Shown piece by piece: positions 28,117 through 37,023 of a stretch of DNA of 64,000 nt. This DNA comes from Rubripirellula lacrimiformis. GTDB taxonomy: Bacteria > Planctomycetota > Planctomycetia > Pirellulales > Pirellulaceae. The position numbers and the translations under genes are program-made. Under the pieces are notes generated by a model, which saw only the letters and a program-made list of their open reading frames with translations, was not told where the DNA came from and made no database searches. Where the stretch lies: the NCBI RefSeq assembly GCF_007741535.1, contig NZ_CP036525.1, forward strand, positions 5,084,001 to 5,148,000. The letters run 5' to 3'. The stretch's first letter is position 1. Each line of letters starts with the position of its first letter.

Positions 28117-29196
28117 TTAGCCGCGTCGATCCCGCACCGCTTTGGCCAGATCATCCAAGATTCCGATCGTGTCGTCCCAACCGATACAGGAATCCGTGAC
28201 GCTGACGCCACGTTGAAGTGGATCGCTGCTCAGTTTTTGGTTTCCTTCGATCAAATTGCTCTCGATCATGACCCCCATCACTCGCTTGTCACCGTCGGCG
28301 ACTTGGCTGCACACGTCACGACAAACGTAGCGTTGGCGTTTAAAAATTTTGCGGCTATTGGCATGCGAACAATCGACCATGATCCGCGGCGACAGCTTGG
28401 CTTTTTCAAGAGCCGCCGATGCCATGTCGATACTGGCCGCGTCGTAGTTGGTGTGAATTCCGCCTCGCATGATCACGTGACAGTCTTCGTTGCCTGAGGT
28501 CGCAAAGATGGCCGAGGTCCCGTCTTTGGTGACCGACAGAAAATGGTGCGGCCGGCTGGCGCTGCAGATCGCATCGACGGCAATCTGGACATTCCCGCTG
28601 GTACCGTTCTTGAATCCGACCGGGCAGGACAAACCCGACGCCAATTCGCGGTGCCCCTGGCTTTCGGTCGTCCGTGCACCGATCGCGCCCCAGGAAACCA
28701 GATCCGCCACGTATTGAGGTGAAATCAGATCCAAAAACTCGGTCCCCGTCGGCAGGCCCAACGCATTGATGTCTCGCAGCAGTCCGCGAGCGGTCCGAAG
28801 CCCTCGATTGATCTCGAAACTGTCATCCAGCCCGGGATCGTTGATCAACCCTTTCCAGCCGACCGTGGTCCGAGGCTTTTCGAAATAGACTCGCATCACG
28901 ATCAACAGGTCCGCCGCATGCTTCTGTTGCTGGGCTGCCAACAATTCCGCGTACTCACGCGCCGCGTCGGGATCATGGATCGAACACGGACCGACGACGA
29001 CCACCATCCGGTCATCACGGTAGTGCAGCACGTCCTGGATTCCGCGCCGGCCTTCTAAAACCGTCTTGGCGACGTCCGATTCGACGGGAATTTCGTCGAT
29101 CAGTTGACGAGGTGGCAACAGGTCCTTGATGGCACCGATCCGCAGGTCGTCGGTACGCTGGTCATCGGTTCGCTGGCTTGGAACGGGATTGGTCAT
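28117..29196 (-). CDS. aroG: 3-deoxy-7-phosphoheptulonate synthase (DAHP synthase, type I)
   Basis: A 359-residue cytosolic enzyme of the AroFGH type. It condenses phosphoenolpyruvate with erythrose 4-phosphate, the first step of the shikimate pathway. Visible hallmarks are VVGPCSIHDP (C71 is a metal ligand), RVYFEKPRTTVGWKG, LPTGTEFLDLISPQY, GARTTESQGHRELASGLS, GFKNGTSG and the C-terminal MVDCSHANSRK. The ATG at 29196 gives the family's usual length. A long in-frame upstream extension is antisense to the neighbouring repeat-rich gene and is rejected. The paralogue letter cannot be fixed from sequence. It is divergent from the mechanosensitive channel gene. Confidence 0.93.
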   Translation of the reverse strand: MTNPVPSQRTDDQRTDDLRIGAIKDLLPPRQLIDEIPVESDVAKTVLEGRRGIQDVLHYRDDRMVVVVGPCSIHDPDAAREYAELLAAQQQKHAADLLIVMRVYFEKPRTTVGWKGLINDPGLDDSFEINRGLRTARGLLRDINALGLPTGTEFLDLISPQYVADLVSWGAIGARTTESQGHRELASGLSCPVGFKNGTSGNVQIAVDAICSASRPHHFLSVTKDGTSAIFATSGNEDCHVIMRGGIHTNYDAASIDMASAALEKAKLSPRIMVDCSHANSRKIFKRQRYVCRDVCSQVADGDKRVMGVMIESNLIEGNQKLSSDPLQRGVSVTDSCIGWDDTIGILDDLAKAVRDRRG

Positions 29197-29550
29197 GAAG
29201 TCGGGGGGGGCGAAAACCGAGGTGGGCTGGGAAGCTTGGGGGGAAATGCACTTCATCGAGACAGCCGGTGAAATGTCCGCTGGAAAGCCATCGTATCTAA
29301 GAAAATGAAAATCTTCGACCAGCGAGCAAAAAACTTTGCCGCCGAAGTTCCGCAGACGCCCGTCACCGAGGGCCTGGACCACCAGGGCCAGCCACCAGCG
29401 AAGATCTGCTAGTCGCCGCAAATTGCCCCATGAAACACGATCGGTGTGGAGCCAAAGGGTGGATTTTCGTATGGGTAAGTATCCCGATTGCCGTTTCGAC
29501 GTTTTTTTCGGGTCGTCATTCGTCTTGCCCCCACTTTTCAACACCCCTTC
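29197..29550. other. divergent intergenic region
   Basis: This 354 bp stretch lies between the DAHP synthase and MscS-type genes. It contains a short CCTGG-acca-CCAGG palindrome and A/T-poor sequence. I see no clear promoter, leader peptide or RNA. Confidence 0.4.
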
Positions 29551-32500
29551 ATGCCGCGGTCGATGATGACTCGTCCCAACCATTCGACGTCCCCACGCGA
29601 TTGCCTGATGCCGCGTTTGGGCGGAAATCTGCATTTCGCCGGATATCCGCGTGCCGCAGCCTGTCCGGTTTGGACCTGGTTGATGATGGCTGCGATCGCG
29701 GCGTCGACGTGCGCTGTGACGGCAACCGCCCAGAACATCACCTATTCGGCCCCCTATTCGTCGACGGTCTATCCCAGCTCGTCGTATCCCAGCTCGTCGT
29801 ATCCCAGCTCGTCGTATCCCAGCCAGTCGTATCCCAGCTCGTCGTATCCGGTCACTTCGTATCCCAGTTCGTCGTATCCCACGAATTCCTATCCTTCGTC
29901 GGGCTACGTCAGCGGCCAAAGCGTGATCATCGAATCGTCGCCAACCGTGATCACCGGTTCCAGCTATCCCACTAGCAGTTACCCCAGCAACAGTTACCCA
30001 AGCACCAGCTACCCGGCGACCAACCACACTTCATCGGGGACCACGACGAACACGTCCTCTTCGTCGTTGCCCCAACACGGTTCCAGCTCGCAAACGACGT
30101 CAACGAAATCGACAGATTCCCGGATGCAGATCCCCACACTGCAGCCGCGGACCGCATCCACCGCGAACGACCAGTCCAAGAGCCAAGCGGATGATGGCGA
30201 ATCGCCATTTCGCCACAACAATGCGTTCCGGCGGGATGCCGATTCCATGGACGAAGCCGACGCACAACTGATCAGCAACCGAATTCTTCCGGCACGATCG
30301 CGTTACCCAATCAATCGCGGCCTGGAATACGATCGGCAGCCGGAAAACTATCTGTCGCCGTACCGCATCTCCATGATTCAAGCGGCAAGGGAATCAGCGA
30401 ACCGGTTCCGCCAATACGCACAGACGGCCTCTCCGATTGCGGCCGACGTCGCTGACCAAAACGCTGCTTTCGCAGACCAGTGGGCAGAACTTGCCACGAC
30501 CTATGGCGAACTGGCCACGCGAGTCACCGATGCTCAGAACGACCTGGATTCGACCAGCCGCGATTTCGACGATGTCACCGCCAAGATCACTCACTACGGT
30601 CTGACGCCAACCGTCGGCATGTTGTTGAGGCACAAGAAGGACCAACTGGCCCAATGGCGGGTCAATGATTCCATGACGTTGCTTGCCGGCGGTGAACTCA
30701 GCCGATCACGCCAAAGACAGCTGGAAATCGAGATGGTCCGCTACGACGGATCGGATCCAGCGATCGAATCGGAAGAAATCCTAAAACAAGCCGGGCTAGA
30801 TCCCACCCACGCCAGCCGCCAATTGTTGCTCGGCGATGTCCAGGATCTGCTTCGTCAACGCTATCACTGGGTCAATTCGCTTCGCCAGGGATATCAGGAC
30901 TATCAGCAAAAACTTGGCGAACTGGATTCGGCGACCACGGCCGCGGCGCAGCTGACCGCCGAATATCAAACGCTGATCAACCGACACATCACTTGGATTC
31001 GCAGTGACGAACCACTCGGGTTTTCGGACCTTTCGAAAATCAAAGGTGGACTATCGGCGCTGTTCGATTCGCGTCGCAGCGAAGCTTTTGGGTTTTCGTT
31101 TGGGCGCAAGTGGAACGACAATCCGATCGCCGGATTGGGGCTGATGCTGTCGTTCATCTTGATTTTCTTTGCCCGTTGGCGTGCCAAATCATGGTTGGTC
31201 AGCATCGGTGCTAGAAAACGATTGGAGGACGCGTCGGACAGCACTCGCAAACTAGTCGCAGGAATCCTCACCATCTTGGTCGCCATCGCGATTCCGGGAC
31301 AACTGTATGCAATCGCTTATTGGCTGGGCAGTGGAATCGTTTCCGAGTCCACGCTGAACGCATCGACCGCCATCTATGCCGCCGCCCTGGTGGCCTGGTT
31401 CATTGAAATCCCACGCCAATTGCTGCGAAATTTGGGTTACATCCACAAACACGTCGCCGTCGAACTGCCACGTCGCGAACGAGCGTCGACCTACTTGTCG
31501 GTGATCGGATTCGGTTTGGTTTTGTCCGCCTATTTGATCACGTTGACCGGGCTGATTGATCACGGAATGTGGCGAGGATCACTGACGCGTTTCGCATTCA
31601 TCGCAACGATGATGCTGGTCACCTGGACATTCCACTTAGCCCTGCGACCGACCGGTGGGTTCCTAGAACCGATGATCGCCAAGTTCGGGGGCGCTGTGAT
31701 CCACCGGGTTCGCGTCCTGATCTATCTTGCCGGGATCGGATTCCCGCTGGCAATGATTGGACTCTCGACGCTTGGGTACGGATTCACTGCGAACGAATTG
31801 ATCATGCGAGCGATCATATCGATGGCCTGCATGCTGACCGCGGCGACGCTATGGCCAGGTGTCAAAATACTGTCCGCTCGCGCCTGGCACGCACTGACCG
31901 GTGCCGGCCCCAAGTCGCCTTCGAAAGACGAGTACGGAACGATCCCATCGCAGGACGAAGCGCACGTCACCGGTGCCTTGGGCGAGCACTTTTTGGAACT
32001 GAAGCATCACTTGGCGTTTCTGTGCCAATGCACACTAGTCGTGCTAGCGGTAGTGTGTTTCGCATGGCTGTGGATCGACGTTTTCCCGAATGCACGCATG
32101 GGGAATCCCGTCGTCTGGACGATCCAGGACACGGTCACTCAGTCCGCACTGGATGCCACCGGCCAAACCACCACGCATTCGATCACCGAAGAAACTCCGA
32201 TCACGGCGCTGCACCTGTTGTTGGCAGCGGCGACTCTGTTTGTGGCTTTTCAATTGGCCAAACTATTGCCGGCCCTATTCGATGCCTTGGTTCTGCAACG
32301 GGTATCGTTTGATGAAGGCATGGAACACTTTTCGTTGGTGCTGGGCCGGTTTCTGTTGTTTGGCGTCGGCTGCCTTGTAGCCAGCAACCTGGTCGGCATC
32401 CGCTGGCAAACGATCCAGTGGTTGGCTGTCGGTTTGACGATCGGGTTGGGATTCGGATTGCAAGACATGGTCCGCAACCTGTTCGGCGGGCTGATCGTGT

Positions 32501-33033
32501 TGTTCGAAAAACCGGCTCGCCTTGGCGATTTCATCTCGGTCGGCAAAGTCACCGGGCGGATCGCGGCACAGAAGCTGCGTACGACCGTGTTGTCGGACGA
32601 CGAAGGCCGCGAAGTCATCATCCCCAACAAGAACTTCGTCAGCGAAGAAGTGGTCAATTGGATGGGAGCCGGGCGATTGAACGTGATCCCCATCGAAGTC
32701 GCCGTCACTCGCGACGAACGACCTGCCGACATCTGTCGGCTGCTCTACGAGTTAGTGCTAGAACAAGACGACGTTCTGCTGACCCCAGCACCGCAAGCGA
32801 CGCTGGTTTGCATCGGTCAACGGTCGCAACGAATCGAAGTTCGTGCTTGGATCGAAGAGGGCCAGGACGCACACCGATTCCGCGATTCTCTACTGACGGT
32901 GACTCGGCGGTTCCTGGAAGAACGAAAACTGTTGGCGAAAAATCAGCCAACTCAACCAAGCATCCATGAAGCCGGTGACGAACCAAGACGAAGCCCTTTC
33001 CACCCCAAAAACGCTCGCAAACGATCCGCGTAA
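29551..33033 (+). CDS. large MscS/KefA-type mechanosensitive ion channel with N-terminal Ser-Tyr-Pro repeat
   Basis: About 1160 residues. A signal-like segment (WLMMAAIAASTCAVTATA, near 43-60) is followed by a ~75-residue low-complexity periplasmic region of SSYPS-type pentads, then a Ser/Thr-rich linker. A periplasmic helical region of about 300 residues comes next, then around ten membrane helices. The MscS core lies at the C-terminal end: GLGFGLQDMVRNLFGGLIVLFEKPARLGDFI followed by the beta domain (EVIIPNKNFVSEEVVNW), then a cytoplasmic C-domain. Such channels release solutes upon hypo-osmotic shock. The start is uncertain among ATGs at 29551, 29563 and 29566. It is about 1.5 times longer than typical MscK and stands alone. 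Confidence 0.88.
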   Translation: MPRSMMTRPNHSTSPRDCLMPRLGGNLHFAGYPRAAACPVWTWLMMAAIAASTCAVTATAQNITYSAPYSSTVYPSSSYPSSSYPSSSYPSQSYPSSSYPVTSYPSSSYPTNSYPSSGYVSGQSVIIESSPTVITGSSYPTSSYPSNSYPSTSYPATNHTSSGTTTNTSSSSLPQHGSSSQTTSTKSTDSRMQIPTLQPRTASTANDQSKSQADDGESPFRHNNAFRRDADSMDEADAQLISNRILPARSRYPINRGLEYDRQPENYLSPYRISMIQAARESANRFRQYAQTASPIAADVADQNAAFADQWAELATTYGELATRVTDAQNDLDSTSRDFDDVTAKITHYGLTPTVGMLLRHKKDQLAQWRVNDSMTLLAGGELSRSRQRQLEIEMVRYDGSDPAIESEEILKQAGLDPTHASRQLLLGDVQDLLRQRYHWVNSLRQGYQDYQQKLGELDSATTAAAQLTAEYQTLINRHITWIRSDEPLGFSDLSKIKGGLSALFDSRRSEAFGFSFGRKWNDNPIAGLGLMLSFILIFFARWRAKSWLVSIGARKRLEDASDSTRKLVAGILTILVAIAIPGQLYAIAYWLGSGIVSESTLNASTAIYAAALVAWFIEIPRQLLRNLGYIHKHVAVELPRRERASTYLSVIGFGLVLSAYLITLTGLIDHGMWRGSLTRFAFIATMMLVTWTFHLALRPTGGFLEPMIAKFGGAVIHRVRVLIYLAGIGFPLAMIGLSTLGYGFTANELIMRAIISMACMLTAATLWPGVKILSARAWHALTGAGPKSPSKDEYGTIPSQDEAHVTGALGEHFLELKHHLAFLCQCTLVVLAVVCFAWLWIDVFPNARMGNPVVWTIQDTVTQSALDATGQTTTHSITEETPITALHLLLAAATLFVAFQLAKLLPALFDALVLQRVSFDEGMEHFSLVLGRFLLFGVGCLVASNLVGIRWQTIQWLAVGLTIGLGFGLQDMVRNLFGGLIVLFEKPARLGDFISVGKVTGRIAAQKLRTTVLSDDEGREVIIPNKNFVSEEVVNWMGAGRLNVIPIEVAVTRDERPADICRLLYELVLEQDDVLLTPAPQATLVCIGQRSQRIEVRAWIEEGQDAHRFRDSLLTVTRRFLEERKLLAKNQPTQPSIHEAGDEPRRSPFHPKNARKRSA
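29757..29905 (+). repeat. 15-bp in-frame tandem repeat encoding SSYP pentads
   Basis: The unit TATCCCAGCTCGTCG recurs in phase with codons (15 bp, five residues), first as near-identical copies and then with variants. It encodes the Ser-Tyr-Pro-rich segment of the channel protein. A second diverged block (around 29958-30015) encodes further SYP motifs. Confidence 0.85.
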
Positions 33034-33202
33034 AGGTCAACGCATGTTCGGTGCGAAGGACGCCATCGGGTGATCGAATTTGTGCTTCGAGCGTGTGTCG
33101 GCGGACGAATGTTTCTGGACGCCCGTGGCATGACGCCCAGCGGCTCATGATCCCACTTGCAAAGTTGAATCAATCGACGGCATGCCGAAAAGTTAGCCGA
33201 CG

Positions 33203-33871
33203 TTATCTCCCGCGACTTGTACGTCCGCGGCCAGCCTGACCTCGATCCGAGTGCACCGCGCCGGTATGTCCTCGATCCGAGTGCACCGCGCCGGCATGGC
33301 TCTGATCCGAGTGGACATGCCCTTGCGTCTGAGTCGATCGGGCGTGGACGGAGAAACCGTCGGCATCATAGATCGGTGCCTGCGACGTGTGCCCGTTCCT
33401 AAAATGGTCCGCGGATGCCGATCCATGACCATGGGAATGGTAGGTCGATCGTGCTGGCGATGCCGTATCGAATGCAGGACGTCCAGACGAATAGCGGCCA
33501 GGATATCGGCTGTCGAACTTGTGCTGGTATTGGAAGTACGGATCCTTCATCAAGTCGGGCGCCACGAAGCTGCCGCGAGCATAGGGATCGTAAAGAGTGC
33601 CAAATCCGTTGGATGGGTACGCACCGGGGTACCCGAAGCTGCCGTTGCCGCCGTACCCAAAACCGCCGCGATCTGACGGTCGATTGTAGGTCGGGTTGCC
33701 GCGTAGGCTGTATCCGCTGCCATAGCTGCTGCCGCTGCCGATGCTGATGCCGAATCCAGAACCGCTCTGCAGACGGCTGCCGAAGGATTGAGCCGACGCG
33801 TCCAAGGCCGAGGTGGCCAGGACGAACAGAGCCAGTGCGGAAAAAGCAATAATAGAAGAGGTGCGAATCAT
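33203..33871 (-). CDS. secreted Gly/Tyr-rich protein with His-rich C-terminal repeats
   Basis: A 222-residue exported protein: signal peptide ending near ALDASA, then a Gly/Ser/Tyr-rich region (GSGFGISIGSGSSYGSGY, FGYGGNGSFGYPGAYP). The last ~75 residues are rich in His, Ser and Gly, with a 10-residue repeat HTGAVHSDRG. The DNA repeat behind it is 30 bp long (33241-33300 plus a partial copy). I do not recognise the family. The composition suggests a flexible surface or envelope protein, and the His repeats could bind metal ions (inference). It is convergent with the MscS gene. Confidence 0.7.
   Translation of the reverse strand: MIRTSSIIAFSALALFVLATSALDASAQSFGSRLQSGSGFGISIGSGSSYGSGYSLRGNPTYNRPSDRGGFGYGGNGSFGYPGAYPSNGFGTLYDPYARGSFVAPDLMKDPYFQYQHKFDSRYPGRYSSGRPAFDTASPARSTYHSHGHGSASADHFRNGHTSQAPIYDADGFSVHARSTQTQGHVHSDQSHAGAVHSDRGHTGAVHSDRGQAGRGRTSRGR
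33241..33318. repeat. 30-bp in-frame tandem repeat in the His-rich protein gene
   Basis: Two copies (33241-33270, 33271-33300) and a partial third, beginning CTCGATCCGAGTGCACCGCG. It encodes HSDRGHTGAV-type decapeptides on the minus strand. Confidence 0.8.
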
Positions 33872-33928
33872 AGCAGTCGCCTTGATAGATCAATCGATGG
33901 AAGACACCTTGAAACCTACCTCTTGATT

Positions 33929-33959
33929 GCCCGTCGGGCGCAAAGCCAACCTAAGTTGG
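33929..33959. promoter_or_regulatory. two adjacent small hairpins upstream of the His-rich protein gene
   Basis: GCCCG-t-CGGGC (33929-33939) and CCAAC-ctaa-GTTGG (33946-33959) lie 58-88 bp upstream of the start at 33871. They could be operators or 5' leader hairpins. No function can be assigned. Confidence 0.3.
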
Positions 33960-34042
33960 AAAGATTCGCTAACCGAATCGATCGTCAACCAGCCTATCAC
34001 CCGCACGACCGGTACATTCGGCTGACAAATTCAGCCGCTGCG

Positions 34043-34657
34043 CTAGATCTTTCGGATCAAATGAATGCCGTCGCGACCACGGTAAGTCATCAACAGAGCG
34101 CCGACGGCCGCTCGGGCTTCGAACACCGCTTCGAAAAACCCATGCTCCCCGGGCCAAGGAAATGCAAAGAAGACATCAAAGTCATCCAGGTCGGCCCCAA
34201 TTTCGTCATACACATCGCTGGCTTCGGTGTCGACGTTGCTGACCTCGGTCGTCCATTCGTCCAGACCGTCAACGTCGCGTGGCACAAAGCTATCGCAATA
34301 GAATTCGACATCGACGCCGAAGTCATCCGCTAAGCGAACGGACTGCTCGACCAATCGCGACTCGATCTCGATACCGATCGAATCCATCCCACGCAGCGAC
34401 GCCAACATGGCGACCGCGCCAAACCCGCTGCCAAGTTCACAGAACTGGTTGCCGGTTGCCAGGTGGTTGTCGATCATCCACCCGATCGCTTGATCGACGA
34501 GGTGAAAATCGCAGGTGACGAAATTCTCAATCACCGATCCGTCCATCAACATGAACGCTTCAATCCGCTCGTTGGCCAGATCGATCAACCGTTCGGCATT
34601 GTCGCCGTAGGGTAACTGTTTGATCGAATCAGGAACCGAGATCGTTTGTAGACCCAT
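34043..34657 (-). CDS. class I SAM-dependent methyltransferase-like protein
   Basis: A 204-residue soluble protein. The SAM-binding motif I is E74-LGSGFG-80, followed by an acidic strand end (IGIEIESRL) as expected for motif II. The C-terminal half is unusually acidic and ends with GALLMTYRGRDGIHLI. The protein substrate or small-molecule target cannot be read. It is encoded 61 bp after the truncated KptA gene on the same strand, so they may share a transcript. Confidence 0.7.
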   Translation of the reverse strand: MGLQTISVPDSIKQLPYGDNAERLIDLANERIEAFMLMDGSVIENFVTCDFHLVDQAIGWMIDNHLATGNQFCELGSGFGAVAMLASLRGMDSIGIEIESRLVEQSVRLADDFGVDVEFYCDSFVPRDVDGLDEWTTEVSNVDTEASDVYDEIGADLDDFDVFFAFPWPGEHGFFEAVFEARAAVGALLMTYRGRDGIHLIRKI

Positions 34658-34718
34658 CGCATCCGGGGCTGCCGCCCACTTTCCTATTCAGGTGACTGGC
34701 ACAGATCGTGTGGGCAAT

Positions 34719-34955
34719 TCAACAGGCGCGAACGCGTGTTCCATCTTCGCTGATCGCAAACATTTTGCCTTCGTGTGCTGCCACGACCTGGCGCACTTGA
34801 TCGGCCGTGATCGATTTGCCCGTGGCGTTTGCATTTCGCACCAGCAGATCGATCTCGACGAATCCGCTTTCGTCCAGTTGGATCCCGATCGATTGGGGCT
34901 CGTGGCGCAGGATGAAGGCCATGTACTTGCTGATTTTGGTGAGTCGCTTGTTCAT
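34719..34955 (-). CDS. KptA/Tpt1-like RNA 2'-phosphotransferase, N-terminal lobe only
   Basis: A 78-residue protein that matches the N-terminal winged-helix lobe of KptA/Tpt1: L-T-K-I-S-K-YMAFILRHEPQSIG, then LDESGFVEIDLLV and ITADQVRQVV, ending FAISEDGTRVRAC. Full-length enzymes (about 180-220 residues) continue at this point with an NQGHS-type motif and the ADP-ribosyltransferase-like lobe that binds NAD+. Here a TGA follows RAC and only 61 bp remain before the next gene. The enzyme removes a 2'-phosphate from spliced tRNA using NAD+, and this truncated form should lack that activity. It is either a degraded remnant or a repurposed domain. The start at 34955 matches the family N-terminus. 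Confidence 0.75.
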   Translation of the reverse strand: MNKRLTKISKYMAFILRHEPQSIGIQLDESGFVEIDLLVRNANATGKSITADQVRQVVAAHEGKMFAISEDGTRVRAC

Positions 34956-35393
34956 GCCGGCTAGTCTAACCGAAGCCCAGGAAAAATCAGACCGCCCGAA
35001 ACGATCCTCAGGACCGAAATTTTCCGGCAAAAAACGCGTCCACGGTTCGGTGCCTGGAATCCTGTGGCTGGCCGCAGGAACCGACGATTGCGGCGACGTG
35101 GCGTCCGTTGCTGGATGATCCCGAAGCAGATTCTTCCCTTGCACTTCCAAGTGACCATCATCCCCCCCGAATATGTTGCCGCGGGGCGGCCTGCGTGGAC
35201 CAGAGGCGACCGTTGCGGGGCGGCCCCGATCGCGATTATCGTCAATACATCTGACGCCAGATCGCGATGCAGCGAATGCCCGCAGCTTAGGTGCATTCGA
35301 CGCCGGAACGAAGGCCGTCACAGCAATCGATCAGCACAGAATCGATCCACACAGCGTCGCAACTATTCACACTTGCAGTTTGGGAACCTAAAC
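34956..35393. other. intergenic region upstream of the phosphofructokinase gene
   Basis: This 438 bp stretch lies between divergent genes. It holds GC-rich segments (a GGGGCGGCC motif occurs twice, near 35194 and 35217) but no recognisable gene, RNA or strong terminator. Promoters for both neighbours are expected here. Confidence 0.4.
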
Positions 35394-36623
35394 ATGTCGA
35401 TCCAACGAGTCGGACTTCTTACCGCCGGCGGCCTTGCCCCATGCTTGTCGTCCGCCATCGGCGCTCTGATCGAATCCTATTCGCAGATTGCCCCGGACGT
35501 GGAAATCATCTGCTATCGCTCGGGTTACAAAGGGTTGCTGCTTGGCGATAGCTTTGTCGTCACCCCGACCGTCCGCGAAAAAGCTGCGGTGCTACACCAA
35601 CACGGTGGCAGCCCCATCGGAAACAGCCGTGTCAAGCTGACCAATGTCGACGACTGCGTGGCTCGCGGGCTGGTTCGCGAAGGCCAAGATCCGTTGCAAG
35701 TCGCGGCCGAACAACTGCAGACGGACCATGTCGATGTGCTGCACACGATCGGTGGCGACGACACGAACACCACCGCCGCGGATTTGGCCGCGTACCTAGC
35801 CAAGCACGACTATTCGTTAACCGTCGTTGGTTTGCCCAAAACGATTGACAACGACGTTGTTCCGATCAAACAAAGCTTGGGGGCTTGGACTGCCGCCGAA
35901 CAAGGTGCGCGTTTCTTTGAAAATGTGGTCGCCGAACACAACGCCAACCCACGTATGCTGATCGTGCACGAAGTCATGGGTCGCAACTGTGGCTGGTTGA
36001 CCGCCGCGACGGCCGACAAATACCGACAACGCCTCAACGCACTGGACTTCCTGCCCGAAACGGGACTCAGCCGCGAACGCAAAGAGATCCACGGCGTCTA
36101 CATTCCCGAAATGCACTTTGATCTGGAACAGGAAGCCAGTCGACTTCGCAGCATCATGGACGAGATCGATTGTGTGAACATCTTCATTTCCGAAGGTGCC
36201 GGAGTTGACACCATCGTCCAAGAAATGGAATCGCGTGGCGAAGACGTGCCGCGAGACGCTTTTGGCCACTACAAACTAGACGCCGTGAACCCCGGAAAAT
36301 GGTTCGGGAAACAGTTCGCCGAGATGATCGGTGCAGAAAAGACTTTGATTCAGAAGAGCGGCTACTACAGCCGCGCCGCCCGTGCGAACGAAGAAGACAT
36401 CGAACTGATCAAACGATGTGCCACCAAAGCGGTCCACTGCGCACTGGCCGGCGATGGTGGAGTGATCGGCGAAGACGAAGACCAAGGCAACGAGCTTCGT
36501 GCGATCGAGTTCGAACGAATCAAAGGTGGAAAGCCCTTCGACACCAACACCCCCTGGTTCAATGAACTGCTGATCGGCATCCACCAACCCAAGGGGTCCG
36601 TGGTCGAAGTCGAACACGCATAA
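35394..36623 (+). CDS. pfp: pyrophosphate-dependent 6-phosphofructokinase
   Basis: A 409-residue cytosolic enzyme. The phosphate-donor loop reads GGDDT (120-124). Asp at the fourth position is the mark of PPi-using phosphofructokinases, in contrast to GGDGS in ATP-dependent ones. PKTIDND (148-154) carries the catalytic Asp, and MGRNCGWLTA and PGKWFG-type loops follow. The N-terminal motif is TAGGLAPCLSS rather than TSGGDAPGMN, as in PPi-dependent bacterial enzymes. It interconverts fructose 6-phosphate and fructose 1,6-bisphosphate using pyrophosphate in glycolysis or gluconeogenesis. The ATG at 35394 was chosen because it starts the conserved MSIQRVGLLTAGG segment. Confidence 0.93.
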   Translation: MSIQRVGLLTAGGLAPCLSSAIGALIESYSQIAPDVEIICYRSGYKGLLLGDSFVVTPTVREKAAVLHQHGGSPIGNSRVKLTNVDDCVARGLVREGQDPLQVAAEQLQTDHVDVLHTIGGDDTNTTAADLAAYLAKHDYSLTVVGLPKTIDNDVVPIKQSLGAWTAAEQGARFFENVVAEHNANPRMLIVHEVMGRNCGWLTAATADKYRQRLNALDFLPETGLSRERKEIHGVYIPEMHFDLEQEASRLRSIMDEIDCVNIFISEGAGVDTIVQEMESRGEDVPRDAFGHYKLDAVNPGKWFGKQFAEMIGAEKTLIQKSGYYSRAARANEEDIELIKRCATKAVHCALAGDGGVIGEDEDQGNELRAIEFERIKGGKPFDTNTPWFNELLIGIHQPKGSVVEVEHA

Positions 36624-36651
36624 GTCGTTTCAAGAATACGTGCCGCTTCGG

Positions 36652-36682
36652 CGATAGCCCCGGTTCTTCAGTGACGGAACCG
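36652..36682. repeat. dispersed repeat, family B partial copy with hairpin
   Basis: GCGATAGCCCCGGTT is shared exactly with one arm of the palindrome at 42064-42119. In this copy the second arm has decayed, but a small CGGTTC...GAACCG hairpin (36661-36666 with 36677-36682) remains just after the pfp stop codon and may serve as a terminator. Confidence 0.55.
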
Positions 36683-36887
36683 AGGCGAGCGGCCTGCTGA
36701 CTTAGTCGTTGTCGAGAAAGTTGCGTTGGGATTACAACCAGGTGCGCTAACGAGTGGCGGATTCGGATCCCTCGCTTACGCGTCGGGTTGGGAAATCAGC
36801 AGGCCGATAGCGTGGAAACGGCTGACGATTGCGGCGTAGGTTCGATTCCGTCAGCTGGCTGCTGGCGCCGGGACCGCTATTGGGGTG

Positions 36888-36936
36888 ACGCTGCGATTGC
36901 CGGATCTGCGTCGCTCCGCTCCTGGATCCGGCCTAC
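36888..36936 (-). repeat. dispersed repeat, family C copy 1
   Basis: A 49-bp element with terminal GCCGGATC...GATCCGGC palindromic arms. Its reverse complement matches 38006-38054 at all but about 6 positions. It lies 87 bp upstream of ylqF, in inverted orientation to the copy downstream. Confidence 0.75.
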
Positions 36937-37023
36937 TTTGCTTTGCGCCTGTGCGATCGGGCCGCTGGCGATTAACCTTACCGTTATTGCTGCCAACGTT
37001 CCCCCTTGCTGCTGATCATCAAC

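Larger units (their letters stand above)
36624..37023. other. intergenic region with two dispersed repeats
   Basis: A 400 bp gap between pfp and ylqF. It holds a family B fragment (36652-36668), a CGGTTC/GAACCG hairpin (36661-36682) and a family C element (36888-36936). A GGTTCGATTCC motif at 36840 looks like a tRNA T-loop but does not fit a tRNA fold. No gene is visible. Confidence 0.6.

Noticed and set aside
29197-30027. N-terminal extension of the DAHP synthase with Arg/Ile/Gly repeats
   Set aside because: It is antisense to the SSYP repeat of the channel gene and lacks any domain. The family length fits a start at 29196.
36770-36880. tRNA-like T-loop GGTTCGATTCC at 36840
   Set aside because: The flanking bases do not form a T-stem (two mismatches) and no acceptor stem or anticodon arm fits.
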